The notes: a model not told the origin generated them from the sequence alone. 64,000 bases of DNA from Streptomyces chartreusis (GCF_008704715.1 NZ_CP023689.1:1116001-1180000), one strand, 5' to 3'. Shown: positions 1-60,887, counted from the first letter of the stretch. Made by a program: numbers and translations.

Positions 1-481
1 CGTGTCCGGACAGGTCCTCCTTCGCGGTGTGGACGAGGCGGACGTAGTCCTGGCCGTTGGTGCCGACGAAGACGCCGGTCTGGCTGCCGCGCAGGCTCTG
101 CGGGTCGATGCCGGACCGCTCGAACGCCTCCCAGCCCGTCTCCAGCAGCAGCCGCTGCTGCGGGTCCATCGCGAGGGCCTCGCGCGGGCTGATGCCGAAG
201 AAGCCCGCGTCGAAGCCGCCGGCGTCGTCCAGGAAGCCGCCGCGGCCCTGGAGGTCCCAGCCGCGGTCCGCGGGGAACGGGGTGATGGCGTCGGTGCCGG
301 AGGCGACCAGCTCCCACAGTTGCTCGGGGGTCTGCACTCCGCCGGGGAAACGGCAGGCCATGCCGACCACGGCGACCGGCTCGTGGCGGCCCGACTCGGC
401 CTCGTCGAGACGCCGCCGGGTCTCGTGCAGGTCAGCGGTGACGTACCTGAGGTACTCGACGAGTTTTGCTTCGTCCGGCAT
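1..481 (-). CDS. PKS-C: modular type I polyketide synthase, N-terminal fragment (module 12)
   Basis: The gene starts with ATG at 481 and runs off the left edge after 160 codons. Residues 1 to about 30 form a class 1a N-terminal docking coiled coil (begins [18 protein letters not shown]). A ketosynthase follows from about residue 34 ([15 protein letters not shown]), and the window ends before the catalytic Cys. The start is supported by an AAGGG ribosome binding site 8 bases upstream and by the docking helix beginning at once. It lies 48 bp downstream of PKS-B on the same strand, so it is probably co-transcribed. The class 1a helix fits the class 1a C-terminal tail of PKS-B, so this protein should accept the chain from module 11. 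The loop TNGQDY in the KS resembles KS domains in this window that follow beta-hydroxy modules. Whether it carries one module plus thioesterase, like the last PKS of amphotericin or nystatin, cannot be seen. Confidence 0.95.
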   Translation of the reverse strand, partial: MPDEAKLVEYLRYVTADLHETRRRLDEAESGRHEPVAVVGMACRFPGGVQTPEQLWELVASGTDAITPFPADRGWDLQGRGGFLDDAGGFDAGFFGISPREALAMDPQQRLLLETGWEAFERSGIDPQSLRGSQTGVFVGTNGQDYVRLVHTAKEDLSGH

Positions 482-489
482 GGTCGATG

Positions 490-499
490 CCCTTTCCTC
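490..499 (-). promoter_or_regulatory. Ribosome binding site of PKS-C
   Basis: On the minus strand the 48-bp gap between PKS-B and PKS-C carries GAGGAAAGGG, followed 8 bases later by the ATG at 481. It fixes the start of PKS-C and is the only recognisable element in this short gap. No promoter or hairpin is obvious, so read-through from PKS-B is likely. Confidence 0.7.
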
Positions 500-529
500 G
501 GTGGGAGACCGGTGGGGAGTTGCGACCGC

Positions 530-53985
<53,456 letters not shown>

Positions 53986-54104
53986 CTCAAGTCACCTCGA
54001 CAGCGGTTACCGATGCGGGATGTCGTCGACCTGGCCCGGGCCGGTGCGGTCACGGACCGGGCGTCTGCCCGGCGCGGGGGCGCGGGCGCGCGAGTGCACG
54101 CAGA

Positions 54105-54136
54105 GGGCGGCCGCCCCGGGGGATGGGCGGCCGCCC
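54105..54136. promoter_or_regulatory. Paired identical palindromes upstream of PKS-A
   Basis: GGGCGGCCGCCC occurs at 54105-54116 and again at 54125-54136. Centres are 20 bp apart, close to two helical turns. Each copy is self-complementary, so they could bind a dimeric regulator side by side, or pair with each other in RNA as a 12-bp stem with an 8-base loop in the PKS-A leader. Confidence 0.4.
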
Positions 54137-54249
54137 CGTCGGAACGACCTGGGCCGGGACCCGCCGGGACGCGGGGCGTCGGCTCAGGTCAGACGGCGTG
54201 TTCTGCGGGTTCTCTCGGATGCGGCACGGTGAGAGTCTCGGTCCGCGGG

Positions 54250-54266
54250 TACGGGAAAAACCCTAG
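54250..54266 (-). promoter_or_regulatory. Candidate PAS-LuxR (PimM-like) operator
   Basis: The minus strand reads CTAGGGTTTTTCCCGTA, about 265 bp upstream of PKS-A. The published PimM operator consensus is CTVGGGAWWTCCCBAG. The left arm CTAGGG matches and the CCCG of the right arm matches, but the A/T spacer is five bases instead of four and its first base is T. It is plausible because PKS genes of polyene clusters are typical PimM-family targets. The gene for such a regulator is not in the window. Confidence 0.4.
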
Positions 54267-54354
54267 TAACGCCGAGGCCGCCTCGGGCACTGCCGCGCCC
54301 CCGAGGTGCGGTCCTCGGCGAACAGTGGTGAGACGTGGTTCACACATGCCGTGC

Positions 54355-54381
54355 TGTCACACCTTGCGGCCCCGTTCGGTC
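54355..54381 (+). promoter_or_regulatory. ECF41-type promoter A (operon 54424-58005)
   Basis: TGTCACA at 54355-54361, exactly 16 bases, then GGTC at 54378-54381. This fits the ECF41 promoter form TGTCACA-N16-CGTC in all but one base. It lies 43 bp before the GTG of the AhpD-like gene, and a carboxymuconolactone decarboxylase is one of the classic ECF41 targets. Confidence 0.75.
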
Positions 54382-54423
54382 AGTGCTGTGTAGGCCATCC
54401 CGAACGGCAAGGAGAACATCACC

Positions 54424-54897
54424 GTGGAACCGCGTCTCGACTACTTCGGAAACCCCCTCGCGGGAAAGGTGCTGCGGCACATCAACTCGGCGAGCAAGCT
54501 GCTCGCGGACTCGTCCCTGCCGATCACGATCCAGGAACTGGTGAAGATCCGCGCCAGCCAGATCAACGGCTGCGGCTTCTGCACGGACATGCACACCAAG
54601 GACGCCGCCGAGGCCGGTGAGACCGCGCAGCGCCTGAACCTGGTCGCGGCCTGGCGGGAGGCCAAGGTCTTCACGGAGGCCGAGCGCGCCGCCCTGGAGC
54701 TGGCGGAGCAGGGCACCCGTATCGCCGACGCGGCCGGCGGCGTCACCGACGAGGCCTGGGCCGACGCGGCGAAGCACTTCGACGAGGAGCAACTCGTGGC
54801 GCTGATCTCGCTGCTCGGCGTCATCAACGCCTACAACCGCATCAACGTCATCAACCAGCAGCCCGCCGGGGACTACCAGCCCGGCCAGTTCGGCTGA
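54424..54897 (+). CDS. AhpD/carboxymuconolactone decarboxylase family protein
   Basis: The protein has 157 residues and starts with GTG after AAGGAG (9 bases upstream). The family signature is INGCGFCTDMH near residues 47-57: a redox-active CxxC pair with a His three residues later, as in AhpD-type alkylhydroperoxidases. Most proteins annotated as carboxymuconolactone decarboxylase with this motif are thiol peroxidase-like rather than ring-cleavage enzymes, so a role in peroxide or reactive-product detoxification is more likely. It is the first gene of a five-gene run with gaps of 36, 22 and 3 bp and then a 4-bp overlap. Genes of this family are standard partners of ECF41 sigma factors (the COE set), and promoter A immediately upstream plus the sigma gene at 59930 agree with that. 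Confidence 0.93.
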   Translation: MEPRLDYFGNPLAGKVLRHINSASKLLADSSLPITIQELVKIRASQINGCGFCTDMHTKDAAEAGETAQRLNLVAAWREAKVFTEAERAALELAEQGTRIADAAGGVTDEAWADAAKHFDEEQLVALISLLGVINAYNRINVINQQPAGDYQPGQFG

Positions 54898-54933
54898 CCG
54901 CCACGCCACCCCCGTACGAAAGGAGCGGTCGGC

Positions 54934-55338
54934 ATGTCGTATCCGAAGCGGGTCTACGACGGTGACGGCGGCGAGATCAACGCGGACTTCCGGCCGGCGG
55001 ACACCCCGCCGGACGTCGGCACCGCCGGCGCGGACGCCATCCACTACCTGGCGACCACGACCACCACGCGCGGCGAATTCGGGCTCTACCGGGTCGAGAT
55101 GAGCGCGCGGGCGGGCGGCCCGAAGACCCACTTCCACCGCACCATCTCGGAGTCCTTCTTCATCCTCGGGGGTACCGTGCGGCTCTTCGACGGCGAACAG
55201 TGGGTCGACGCCCGGCAGGGCGACTTCCTGCACGTCCCGCAGGGCGGGCTGCACGCCTTCCGCAACGACTCCGACACCCCGGCCGAGATGGAGCGGGCGA
55301 GGTTCTTCGACGAACACGACTCGTACTTCGTGGAGTAG
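54934..55338 (+). CDS. Single-domain cupin protein
   Basis: The protein has 134 residues; ATG preceded by AAAGGAG. Both cupin motifs are complete: THFHRTISESFFILGG (metal-binding His, His and Glu) around residues 64-79, and GDFLHVPQGGLHAFRN (final His and Asn) around 96-111. A metal-binding beta-barrel that could be an enzyme or a small-molecule sensor is expected, but the substrate cannot be read from the sequence. No helix-turn-helix is attached. It sits second in the operon behind the AhpD-like gene and before the glycosyltransferase. The pairing of an AhpD-like protein with a cupin suggests handling of an oxidised or electrophilic metabolite. Confidence 0.92.
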   Translation: MSYPKRVYDGDGGEINADFRPADTPPDVGTAGADAIHYLATTTTTRGEFGLYRVEMSARAGGPKTHFHRTISESFFILGGTVRLFDGEQWVDARQGDFLHVPQGGLHAFRNDSDTPAEMERARFFDEHDSYFVE

Positions 55339-55360
55339 GCGGGAAACGGGAGACAGGGCT

Positions 55361-56581
55361 GTGAGCACCATCGCGTTCCTCAACATCGGCATGCACGGGC
55401 ACATCAATCCGACGCTGCCGGTGGTGGCCGAGCTCGTCCGGCGCGGGCACACGGTCACATACCACACCTCGCCGGCGTTCCGTCAGGAGATCGAGGCCAC
55501 GGGCGCGTCCGTGCGTCTCTACCCCGGCGGCGAGCAGCCGTTGCCCGATCCCCCGACGCCGGTCACCCTGCTGGAGTCGCTCGCGACCACGAGTCTGCGT
55601 CTGCTGCCCACCGTGCTGGACGACCTGCGCCGCGACGGGCCCGACCTGATCGTCCACGACAGTTCCTGTCTGTGGGGCGCGGTGGCGGCACGCGAACTGG
55701 GTGTGCCGGCGGCCTCGTCGTTCACCACGTTCGCCTTCAACCGGCAGGTGCCGAGCCCCACGCACGCCTCGTGGGATCTGCTGGCGGCGGCTCGTGGTCA
55801 ACTCGGGAGTGTACGGGGCTACTTGCGGGCCCGCCGGGAGCTGCGCCGCCGGTTCGACGCGCGCGGGCTGCCGCCGCTCGACCTGCTGAACATCCGCCAG
55901 GGGCTCAACCTGGTGTACACATCACGGGCGTTCCAGCCCGCCGTCGAGCACTTCGACGAGTCCTACCGGTTCGTCGGCCCGAGCATCGGTGCCCGCCCGG
56001 CCGATCCGTCGTTCGACGCCGGCCGGCTCCGGAGTCCGGTGCTGTACGCCTCGCTCGGCACGGTGTTCGGCGCCGATCCGAAGCTGCTGCGTACGTTCGC
56101 CGTCGCGCTCGCCCCGCTGGGCGGCACGGTGATCGTGTCCACCGGGCAGACCGACCCCGGGGCTCTGGGGCCGCTGCCCGCCAATGTGGTTCCGCTGCGT
56201 TTCGTACCGCAGTTGGAGGTTCTGGACCGTGCGGCGCTGTTCGTCACCCACGGTGGGATGAACAGTGTCAACGAGGCCATGCAGGCGGGGGTCCCGATGC
56301 TGGTGGTCCCGCAGGGCGCCGACCAGCCGATGACGGCGGCTCGTGTGGTCGAGCTCGGCGCGGGTCTGTCGATCCGTACCGAGGACGTCGACAAGGGCTC
56401 GGTGCGCGCCCTCGCCCGACGTCTGCTGCACGAGCCCGCCTTCCGGGAGGCGGCGGCCACTCTGAAGGCCGCCCAGCGTGACGCGGGCGGCTACCGGAGG
56501 GCGGCCGCCGAACTGGAGCAGTACATGCACGTGGCGGGCGCTGCCCGCCGACCGGTCACCGATCCGGCACGGCGGGGCTGA
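55361..56581 (+). CDS. MGT/OleD-type family 1 glycosyltransferase
   Basis: The protein has 406 residues; GTG start with GGGAG upstream. It has a GT-B fold. The N terminus MSTIAFLNIGMHGHINPTLP carries the acceptor-side signature of macrolide-type glycosyltransferases. The C-terminal donor motif is THGGMNSVNEAMQAGVPML then PQGADQ (about residues 288-316), with the conserved His-Gly-Gly and Asp-Gln for a UDP-sugar. This family includes enzymes that inactivate macrolides by glucosylation. Next to a polyene cluster it might glycosylate the product, for self-protection or export, or it may be unrelated. I do not think it is the mycosaminyltransferase, which in known clusters sits with the GDP-sugar genes. 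The galU gene 1.4 kb downstream could supply UDP-glucose. Confidence 0.9.
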   Translation: MSTIAFLNIGMHGHINPTLPVVAELVRRGHTVTYHTSPAFRQEIEATGASVRLYPGGEQPLPDPPTPVTLLESLATTSLRLLPTVLDDLRRDGPDLIVHDSSCLWGAVAARELGVPAASSFTTFAFNRQVPSPTHASWDLLAAARGQLGSVRGYLRARRELRRRFDARGLPPLDLLNIRQGLNLVYTSRAFQPAVEHFDESYRFVGPSIGARPADPSFDAGRLRSPVLYASLGTVFGADPKLLRTFAVALAPLGGTVIVSTGQTDPGALGPLPANVVPLRFVPQLEVLDRAALFVTHGGMNSVNEAMQAGVPMLVVPQGADQPMTAARVVELGAGLSIRTEDVDKGSVRALARRLLHEPAFREAAATLKAAQRDAGGYRRAAAELEQYMHVAGAARRPVTDPARRG

Positions 56582-56584
56582 GTC

Positions 56585-57070
56585 ATGTCCCTCGTCATCG
56601 TGCTGCTGCTGTTCGCCGGGCTGTCGGAGGCCGCCGGGCGCATCCTCCCGCTGCTGGCGCGCCGGCCGGGCATGCCCCGGAACCTGGTGGTCGGGCTGCT
56701 GATCGGCGCCGGTCTGGTCGAGGCCGCCGTATTCACGCTGTGGCCGCTGACCGCGTGGACCCTGGCCGAGCTGCCGGTGTCCTCCCCTCCGGCGGGCGAG
56801 GCCCTGGAGTGGACGCCGGGTCTGGCCGCCCCGCTGCTGCTGTGCGCCGTGCTCGCGTTCCCGCTGCTCGGACCCCTGCTCCACCTGGTGCTGTTCGTGG
56901 CGGTCGGCGCCGGTCTGGCCGGACCGCTCGCTGCGGCAACCGACCTCGGCTGGTGGGGCGCCGCCGGCTGCGTGGCCGTCGCCGGGGTGGGACTGGGCCT
57001 TGCCGTGGAAGCCGTACGGCGGCTGGTCGTGCGGCTCAGCACGCCTCGTACACCGGAGCCGATCTCATGA
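56585..57070 (+). CDS. Small integral membrane protein, function unknown
   Basis: The protein has 161 residues, starts 3 bp after the glycosyltransferase stop and overlaps the next gene by ATGA, so it is translationally coupled. I see about four hydrophobic segments: roughly residues 2-24, 34-58, 78-104 and 106-140. A short Arg-rich C-terminal tail follows. No catalytic motif or transporter signature is recognisable. Its fixed place between a glycosyltransferase and a hydrolase-like protein with an N-terminal membrane segment suggests a membrane step, for example anchoring or passage of the glycosylated substrate, but this is inference from position only. Confidence 0.85.
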   Translation: MSLVIVLLLFAGLSEAAGRILPLLARRPGMPRNLVVGLLIGAGLVEAAVFTLWPLTAWTLAELPVSSPPAGEALEWTPGLAAPLLLCAVLAFPLLGPLLHLVLFVAVGAGLAGPLAAATDLGWWGAAGCVAVAGVGLGLAVEAVRRLVVRLSTPRTPEPIS

Positions 57071-58005
57071 ACGACTTCCTGCTCTGGGCCTGCGTGCTCG
57101 GGCCCGTCCTGCTCGCCGAGGGGCTGCTGGCCCGCTACGAGGTGCTGGCCTACAGCGCCGGCTTCCGGGCACCCACCACCGAGCTGCCCGAGGGCATGCC
57201 CTACGCCCGGGGCGCGGCCGCCGACGCTCCCCCGGCGGCGTACCTGGTCTACCTGGACGGCATCGGCAAGCGCCGCGTGCGGGACACCCGGGACGGCGGG
57301 CAGCTGGTCAAGGCGGTGCTCGCCGGGGCGCCCGAGCTGCGGGTTTTGGGCCAGGTGCAGCCCTACTCGCCACTGGCCGACCCGCTCGCCGACCGTCCGG
57401 TGTGGGCGTGGCTGCGCCGGCACATCGGTCTGCTGCTGTTCCTGCACAACGTCATGCAGATCTTCGTCGCCGCCGACCACCGCTACCGGCCCCTGTACAA
57501 CCGGGCCGTCGGCTCCCAGATCGCCACGCAGCTGCGGCTGGCCGGCTACCGGCCCGGCAGCGGGGTGCCGGTCGTGCTGCTCAGCTACAGCGGCGGGGCG
57601 CAGGTCGCCACCGGCGCGGTCGGTGAACTGCACGCCCGGCTGCGCTGCCCGCTCGTGGTGATCACGCTCGGCGGGTTCCACAACGGCGCCAACGACCTCT
57701 CACGAGTCGAGCAGCTGCACCGCCTCACCAGTGCGTACGACCGGATCGAGCGGGTCGGCACCTGGATGTTCCCGCAGCGCTGGCCCCTGTTCCGCGGGAG
57801 CGGCTGGAACCGGGCCCGGCGCGCCGGGAAGGTCACCGTGCATCGGCTCGATCCGGCGACCCACCTCGGCCCCCGCAGCTACATCAGCCGGGACCGGACG
57901 CTACCCGACGGGCGCAGCCTTCTCGACCGCACGACCGACACGGTGATCTCCCTCATCCGCGCCCGGCAGGACGCGCCGGCGGCGACGGACCGGCCCGTGC
58001 CGTGA
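57067..58005 (+). CDS. Putative membrane-anchored serine hydrolase-like protein
   Basis: The protein has 312 residues; its ATG overlaps the previous stop (ATGA). The N terminus MNDFLLWACVLGPVLLAEGL is a hydrophobic signal anchor. A second hydrophobic stretch lies near residues 118-134 (HIGLLLFLHNVMQIF). LLSYSGGAQVATGAV near 178-192 resembles the nucleophile elbow of alpha/beta hydrolases (Ser in SYSGG). Later His and Asp residues (GGFHNGANDL, DPATHLGPRSY) could complete a triad. I do not recognise a named family. It ends the operon and converges on galU with only 8 bp between the stops. Confidence 0.85.
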   Translation: MNDFLLWACVLGPVLLAEGLLARYEVLAYSAGFRAPTTELPEGMPYARGAAADAPPAAYLVYLDGIGKRRVRDTRDGGQLVKAVLAGAPELRVLGQVQPYSPLADPLADRPVWAWLRRHIGLLLFLHNVMQIFVAADHRYRPLYNRAVGSQIATQLRLAGYRPGSGVPVVLLSYSGGAQVATGAVGELHARLRCPLVVITLGGFHNGANDLSRVEQLHRLTSAYDRIERVGTWMFPQRWPLFRGSGWNRARRAGKVTVHRLDPATHLGPRSYISRDRTLPDGRSLLDRTTDTVISLIRARQDAPAATDRPVP

Positions 58006-58013
58006 GCGCCCGG

Positions 58014-58913
58014 TCAGCCGGCGTCGTCGAGTCCGGCGACCAGTCCGCGCAGGAGAGGGCCGTACTCGGGGTGGGCGAGGGCGGACGCCATCTGGGCGAC
58101 CAGGTAGTCGGCCGGATTGCCGGTGTCGTACCAGCGGCCCTTGATGACCTGCCCGTACACCGCGCGGGTGGCGGCGTAGGCGTTGATGGCGTCGGTCAGA
58201 TAGACCTCGCCGGTCCGGTGCTCGTACCAGCGGCGGGTCTGCTCGCGCAGTTCGTCGATGATGCCGGGGGTGACGACGTACCCGCCGATGGCCGCGTACG
58301 AGGACGGGGCGGAGGCGGGCTCGGGCTTCTCGACCAGGCCGGTGATGCGCAGCTGGCCGTCCCCGAGGTCCTCCTTGACGATGGGGACGCCGTAGCGCTG
58401 GGACTCGGTCGGGTCCATGGGCAGCAGGGCCAGCACCGGGCAGCCGGTCTGCTCGTAGGCACGGATCAGCTGCTGGGCGCGGGGCACCTCGGCCACGAAG
58501 ACGTCGTCGGGCCACAGCACGAGCACCGGTTCGTCGCCGAAGGAGCGGGCGGCGTTCAGCACCGGGGTGCCGTTGCCGTACGGGCCGTACTGGTCGAGGT
58601 AGGTGATGTGGCCCTTGCGGGCCAGCTCGGCGACCTCCTCGACGGCGTCGGCGTAGGCCGTCTTGCCGTCGGTGCGGAGCTGTTCGACGAGGGCGGGGTT
58701 GGGGCGGAAGTGGTCCTGGATGAGGCTCTTGCCGCCGGAGACCACGATGGTGATGTCGGTGATTCCGGAGTCCACCAGCTCGCGCACGGTGTGCTCGATG
58801 ACCGGCTTGTCGCCGACCGGGAGCATCTCCTTGGGTGTCGCCTTCGTCAGGGGCAGCAGTCGGGAGCCGAGTCCGGCGGCGGGGATCACAGCCCTGCGGA
58901 TCGTCGGGGACAT
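58014..58913 (-). CDS. galU: UTP--glucose-1-phosphate uridylyltransferase (GalU)
   Basis: The protein has 299 residues, the usual GalU length. It makes UDP-glucose from UTP and glucose 1-phosphate. The N-terminal nucleotide-binding signature is AVIPAAGLGSRLLPLTKATP, followed by KEMLPVGDKP. Further family motifs are QYGPYGNGTPVL, WPDDVF, GLVEKP and KGRWYDTGNPADYL. The ATG is preceded by GAGAGAG. It is the only complete gene on the minus strand in this flank, convergent with the hydrolase-like gene and divergent from the methyltransferase. It may be plain housekeeping, but its nearness to a UDP-sugar-type glycosyltransferase is suggestive. Confidence 0.96.
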   Translation of the reverse strand: MSPTIRRAVIPAAGLGSRLLPLTKATPKEMLPVGDKPVIEHTVRELVDSGITDITIVVSGGKSLIQDHFRPNPALVEQLRTDGKTAYADAVEEVAELARKGHITYLDQYGPYGNGTPVLNAARSFGDEPVLVLWPDDVFVAEVPRAQQLIRAYEQTGCPVLALLPMDPTESQRYGVPIVKEDLGDGQLRITGLVEKPEPASAPSSYAAIGGYVVTPGIIDELREQTRRWYEHRTGEVYLTDAINAYAATRAVYGQVIKGRWYDTGNPADYLVAQMASALAHPEYGPLLRGLVAGLDDAG

Positions 58914-59045
58914 CGCATCTCTCTCGGTCGGTCGGCGCGTCGCACCGGCAGGCGCGGCACGATCGACGCTACCAACGCCTGTCACGACCCCGCCGGGCGC
59001 CCACCGGCGCAGCCCGCGCCGCCGGCGCTCCCCCGTCGAGCCCAC

Positions 59046-59072
59046 TGTCACAGATGGGCCCTCCGGCCTGTC
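59046..59072 (+). promoter_or_regulatory. ECF41-type promoter B (methyltransferase, perhaps sigma factor)
   Basis: TGTCACA at 59046-59052, 16 bases, then TGTC at 59069-59072. The spacing is identical to the other four sites. The ATG of the methyltransferase is only 9 bp after the -10 element, so the transcript would be leaderless or nearly so. The sigma gene follows 83 bp after that gene, so this promoter could also feed it. Confidence 0.7.
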
Positions 59073-59081
59073 TATCTCTAT

Positions 59082-59846
59082 ATGCCTCTCCTGCCAGATG
59101 TCACCGTTGATCCGCCGAGCCCGGAGCCACGGGACGCCTACGAGGTCAGTGCCGAGTTCTACGACATCCTTCAGGCGGACCGGGACAGGGCCCGGGTGCA
59201 CCGGTTCTACGCCCGCGACGTGCGTACCGCCCGCAGGGGCGTGCTGGACGTCGGTGCCGGGACCGGGCGGGTCACGCTCATGAGCCTCGCCGAGTCGCGG
59301 GTTCCCGTGCACGCGGTCGAGCCGACGCGCTGCATGCGGTCGCTGCTGATGACCCGCCTCGCGGCCCTGCCCGCCGGCATGAGGACGCGGGTCACCGTGC
59401 ACCCCCAGGGGCTCGGCGAGGCCGGGCTGCGGGAGGTCGCGGACGTGGCGATATGCCACAACACGATCGGCTGTCTCCCGCCGGACGCGCGCCGCGCCCT
59501 GTGGCCGGCCGTCGCCGAAGCGCTGCTGCCGGGCGGGGTGCTCCTCGTCCATCTCCCGCCCGACCGCCTCCCCCGTGACGAGGCCACGCACGTCCTGCCG
59601 GCCCAGAAGGTCGGCCAGCACGTGTACGGAGGGCGCATGGTGATGTCGGCCGACGCGGACCGGATCCGTACCCGCTTCGAGTACTGGGTACGCGGCGCGC
59701 GGGGTGTCCTGCGCGAGTACACGGAGACGTTCTGGATGTGGCCGGCCTCCCTGGCGGAAGTGATCGCGGAGCTCGCGGGCTCCGGGTTCGTACCGCTGCC
59801 CGGACGGGCCGATCCCGCCGTGCTGACCGTGCGGCTCGGGCGTTGA
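59082..59846 (+). CDS. Class I SAM-dependent methyltransferase
   Basis: The protein has 254 residues. Motif I is LDVGAGTGRVTL near residue 54, followed by an acidic/aromatic-rich SAM pocket (HAVEPTRCMRSLL) and a motif-II-like DVAICHNTIGCL. The acceptor cannot be predicted. The start at 59082 was chosen because the homologous region begins soon after (AYEVSAEFYDIL) and the ECF41-type promoter lies immediately upstream. No ribosome binding site exists there (CTGTCTATCTCTAT), which fits a leaderless mRNA. The reading frame stays open upstream but without recognisable protein similarity. It is followed by the sigma factor gene. Confidence 0.88.
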   Translation: MPLLPDVTVDPPSPEPRDAYEVSAEFYDILQADRDRARVHRFYARDVRTARRGVLDVGAGTGRVTLMSLAESRVPVHAVEPTRCMRSLLMTRLAALPAGMRTRVTVHPQGLGEAGLREVADVAICHNTIGCLPPDARRALWPAVAEALLPGGVLLVHLPPDRLPRDEATHVLPAQKVGQHVYGGRMVMSADADRIRTRFEYWVRGARGVLREYTETFWMWPASLAEVIAELAGSGFVPLPGRADPAVLTVRLGR

Positions 59847-59929
59847 AGGACGTCCGGCGGAGGCGGCCCCGGCCGCGCGTCCGGCCCTACCCGCTTGTAG
59901 CCTGGTCGTCCAGGACTGGAGGACATTCC

Positions 59930-60826
59930 ATGCGCGCCGAGGACGGCACCGACTCCCTCGACCGGGCAGCACAGCAGTTCATGGCGGCGCGCCCCCAGCT
60001 CTTCGGTATCGCCTACCGCATCCTCGGCACCGCCGCGGAGGCCGAGGACGTCGTCCAGGACGCGTGGCTGCGGTGGCAGAAGACCGACCGCGGCGAGATC
60101 AAGGAGCCGGCCGCGTTCCTCGCGACCGTCACCGCCCGGCTGGCGATCAACGTCGCCCAGTCCGCCAGGATGCGGCGTGAGTCGTACACCGGGCCCTGGC
60201 TGCCGGAGCCGGTCGACACCAAAGCGGATCCGCAGCTGGGTGCCGAGCGGGCCGAGGCGCTCGACATGGCGGTGCTCCTGCTCCTGGAGAAGCTCAACCC
60301 CGTGGAACGGGCCGCGTATGTGCTGCGGGAGGCCTTCGACTACCCGTACAAGCGGATCGCGGAGATCCTGGAGACGAACGAGGCGAACACCCGCCAGCTG
60401 GTGACCCGGGCCCGCAAGCACATGACGGCGGAGCGCAAGGAGCCGGTCAGTTCGACCGCGCACAAGCGCCTGCTGGAGGTGTTCCTCGACGCGGCCCGGA
60501 CCGGCAGCCTGTCGGGGCTGGAGAACGTCCTCGCGGAGGACGTGGTCAGCTACGCCGACGGCGGCGGCATCCGCGGGGCGTCCAAGATCCCGGTCGTCGG
60601 CCGGCTGCACGTCTCCAAGTACCTCGTCGCCTTCGCCCCGCGGTTCTGGCCGCCGGCGGAGGTCCGCTGGGTCGAGGCCAACGGCCGGCCGGCGGTCCTC
60701 GTGTCGGCCGAGGGAAACCCGGTGGCGCTGCTCTGCGTCGACGTCTCCGAGCGGGGCATCGAACGCATCATGTGGGTCATGAACCCGGCCAAGCTCGCTC
60801 CCTACGTGGCGTCGCTGACCGACTGA
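59930..60826 (+). CDS. sigJ: ECF41-group RNA polymerase sigma factor with C-terminal regulatory domain (SigJ-like)
   Basis: The protein has 298 residues; ATG with GGAGGA upstream. Sigma-2 is about residues 12-85 (GTAAEAEDVVQDAWLRW), then the linker with WLPEP, which is an ECF41 signature, then sigma-4 at about 110-165 (LREAFDYPYKRIAEIL). A SnoaL/NTF2-like extension of about 125 residues follows. It carries YADGGG and ends with NPAKL, matching the ECF41 motifs DGGG and NPDKL apart from D to A. Members of this group have no classical anti-sigma factor; the fused domain controls activity, and its ligand is unknown. Promoters recognised by the group read TGTCACA-N16-CGTC, and near-identical sites precede five transcription units in this window. 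Confidence 0.94.
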   Translation: MRAEDGTDSLDRAAQQFMAARPQLFGIAYRILGTAAEAEDVVQDAWLRWQKTDRGEIKEPAAFLATVTARLAINVAQSARMRRESYTGPWLPEPVDTKADPQLGAERAEALDMAVLLLLEKLNPVERAAYVLREAFDYPYKRIAEILETNEANTRQLVTRARKHMTAERKEPVSSTAHKRLLEVFLDAARTGSLSGLENVLAEDVVSYADGGGIRGASKIPVVGRLHVSKYLVAFAPRFWPPAEVRWVEANGRPAVLVSAEGNPVALLCVDVSERGIERIMWVMNPAKLAPYVASLTD

Positions 60827-60860
60827 GGCCGACGGCCGCACCCCTCCTCGCGCCGACGGG

Positions 60861-60887
60861 TGTCACAGGTTCGGTGACTCGTCGGTC
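60861..60887 (+). promoter_or_regulatory. ECF41-type promoter C (ohr)
   Basis: TGTCACA at 60861-60867, 16 bases, then GGTC at 60884-60887. It lies 98 bp before the ATG of ohr and 34 bp after the sigma stop. Confidence 0.75.

Larger units (their letters stand above)
53986..54423. other. 438-bp divergent intergenic region between PKS-A and the flank operon
   Basis: No gene is supported here. It holds the ribosome binding site of PKS-A (GAGGTGA on the minus strand, 53992-53998), a pair of identical 12-bp palindromes (54105-54136), a near-palindromic GGG-N5-CCC box (54250-54266) resembling PAS-LuxR operators of polyene clusters, and the TGTCACA-N16-GGTC promoter of the plus-strand operon (54355-54381). 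Confidence 0.8.

Noticed and set aside
55361..56581. Mycosaminyltransferase of the polyene cluster
   Set aside because: The sequence looks like the MGT/OleD group using UDP-sugars, and no GDP-mannose dehydratase, aminotransferase or P450 is nearby. Assignment as the pathway glycosyltransferase is not supported.
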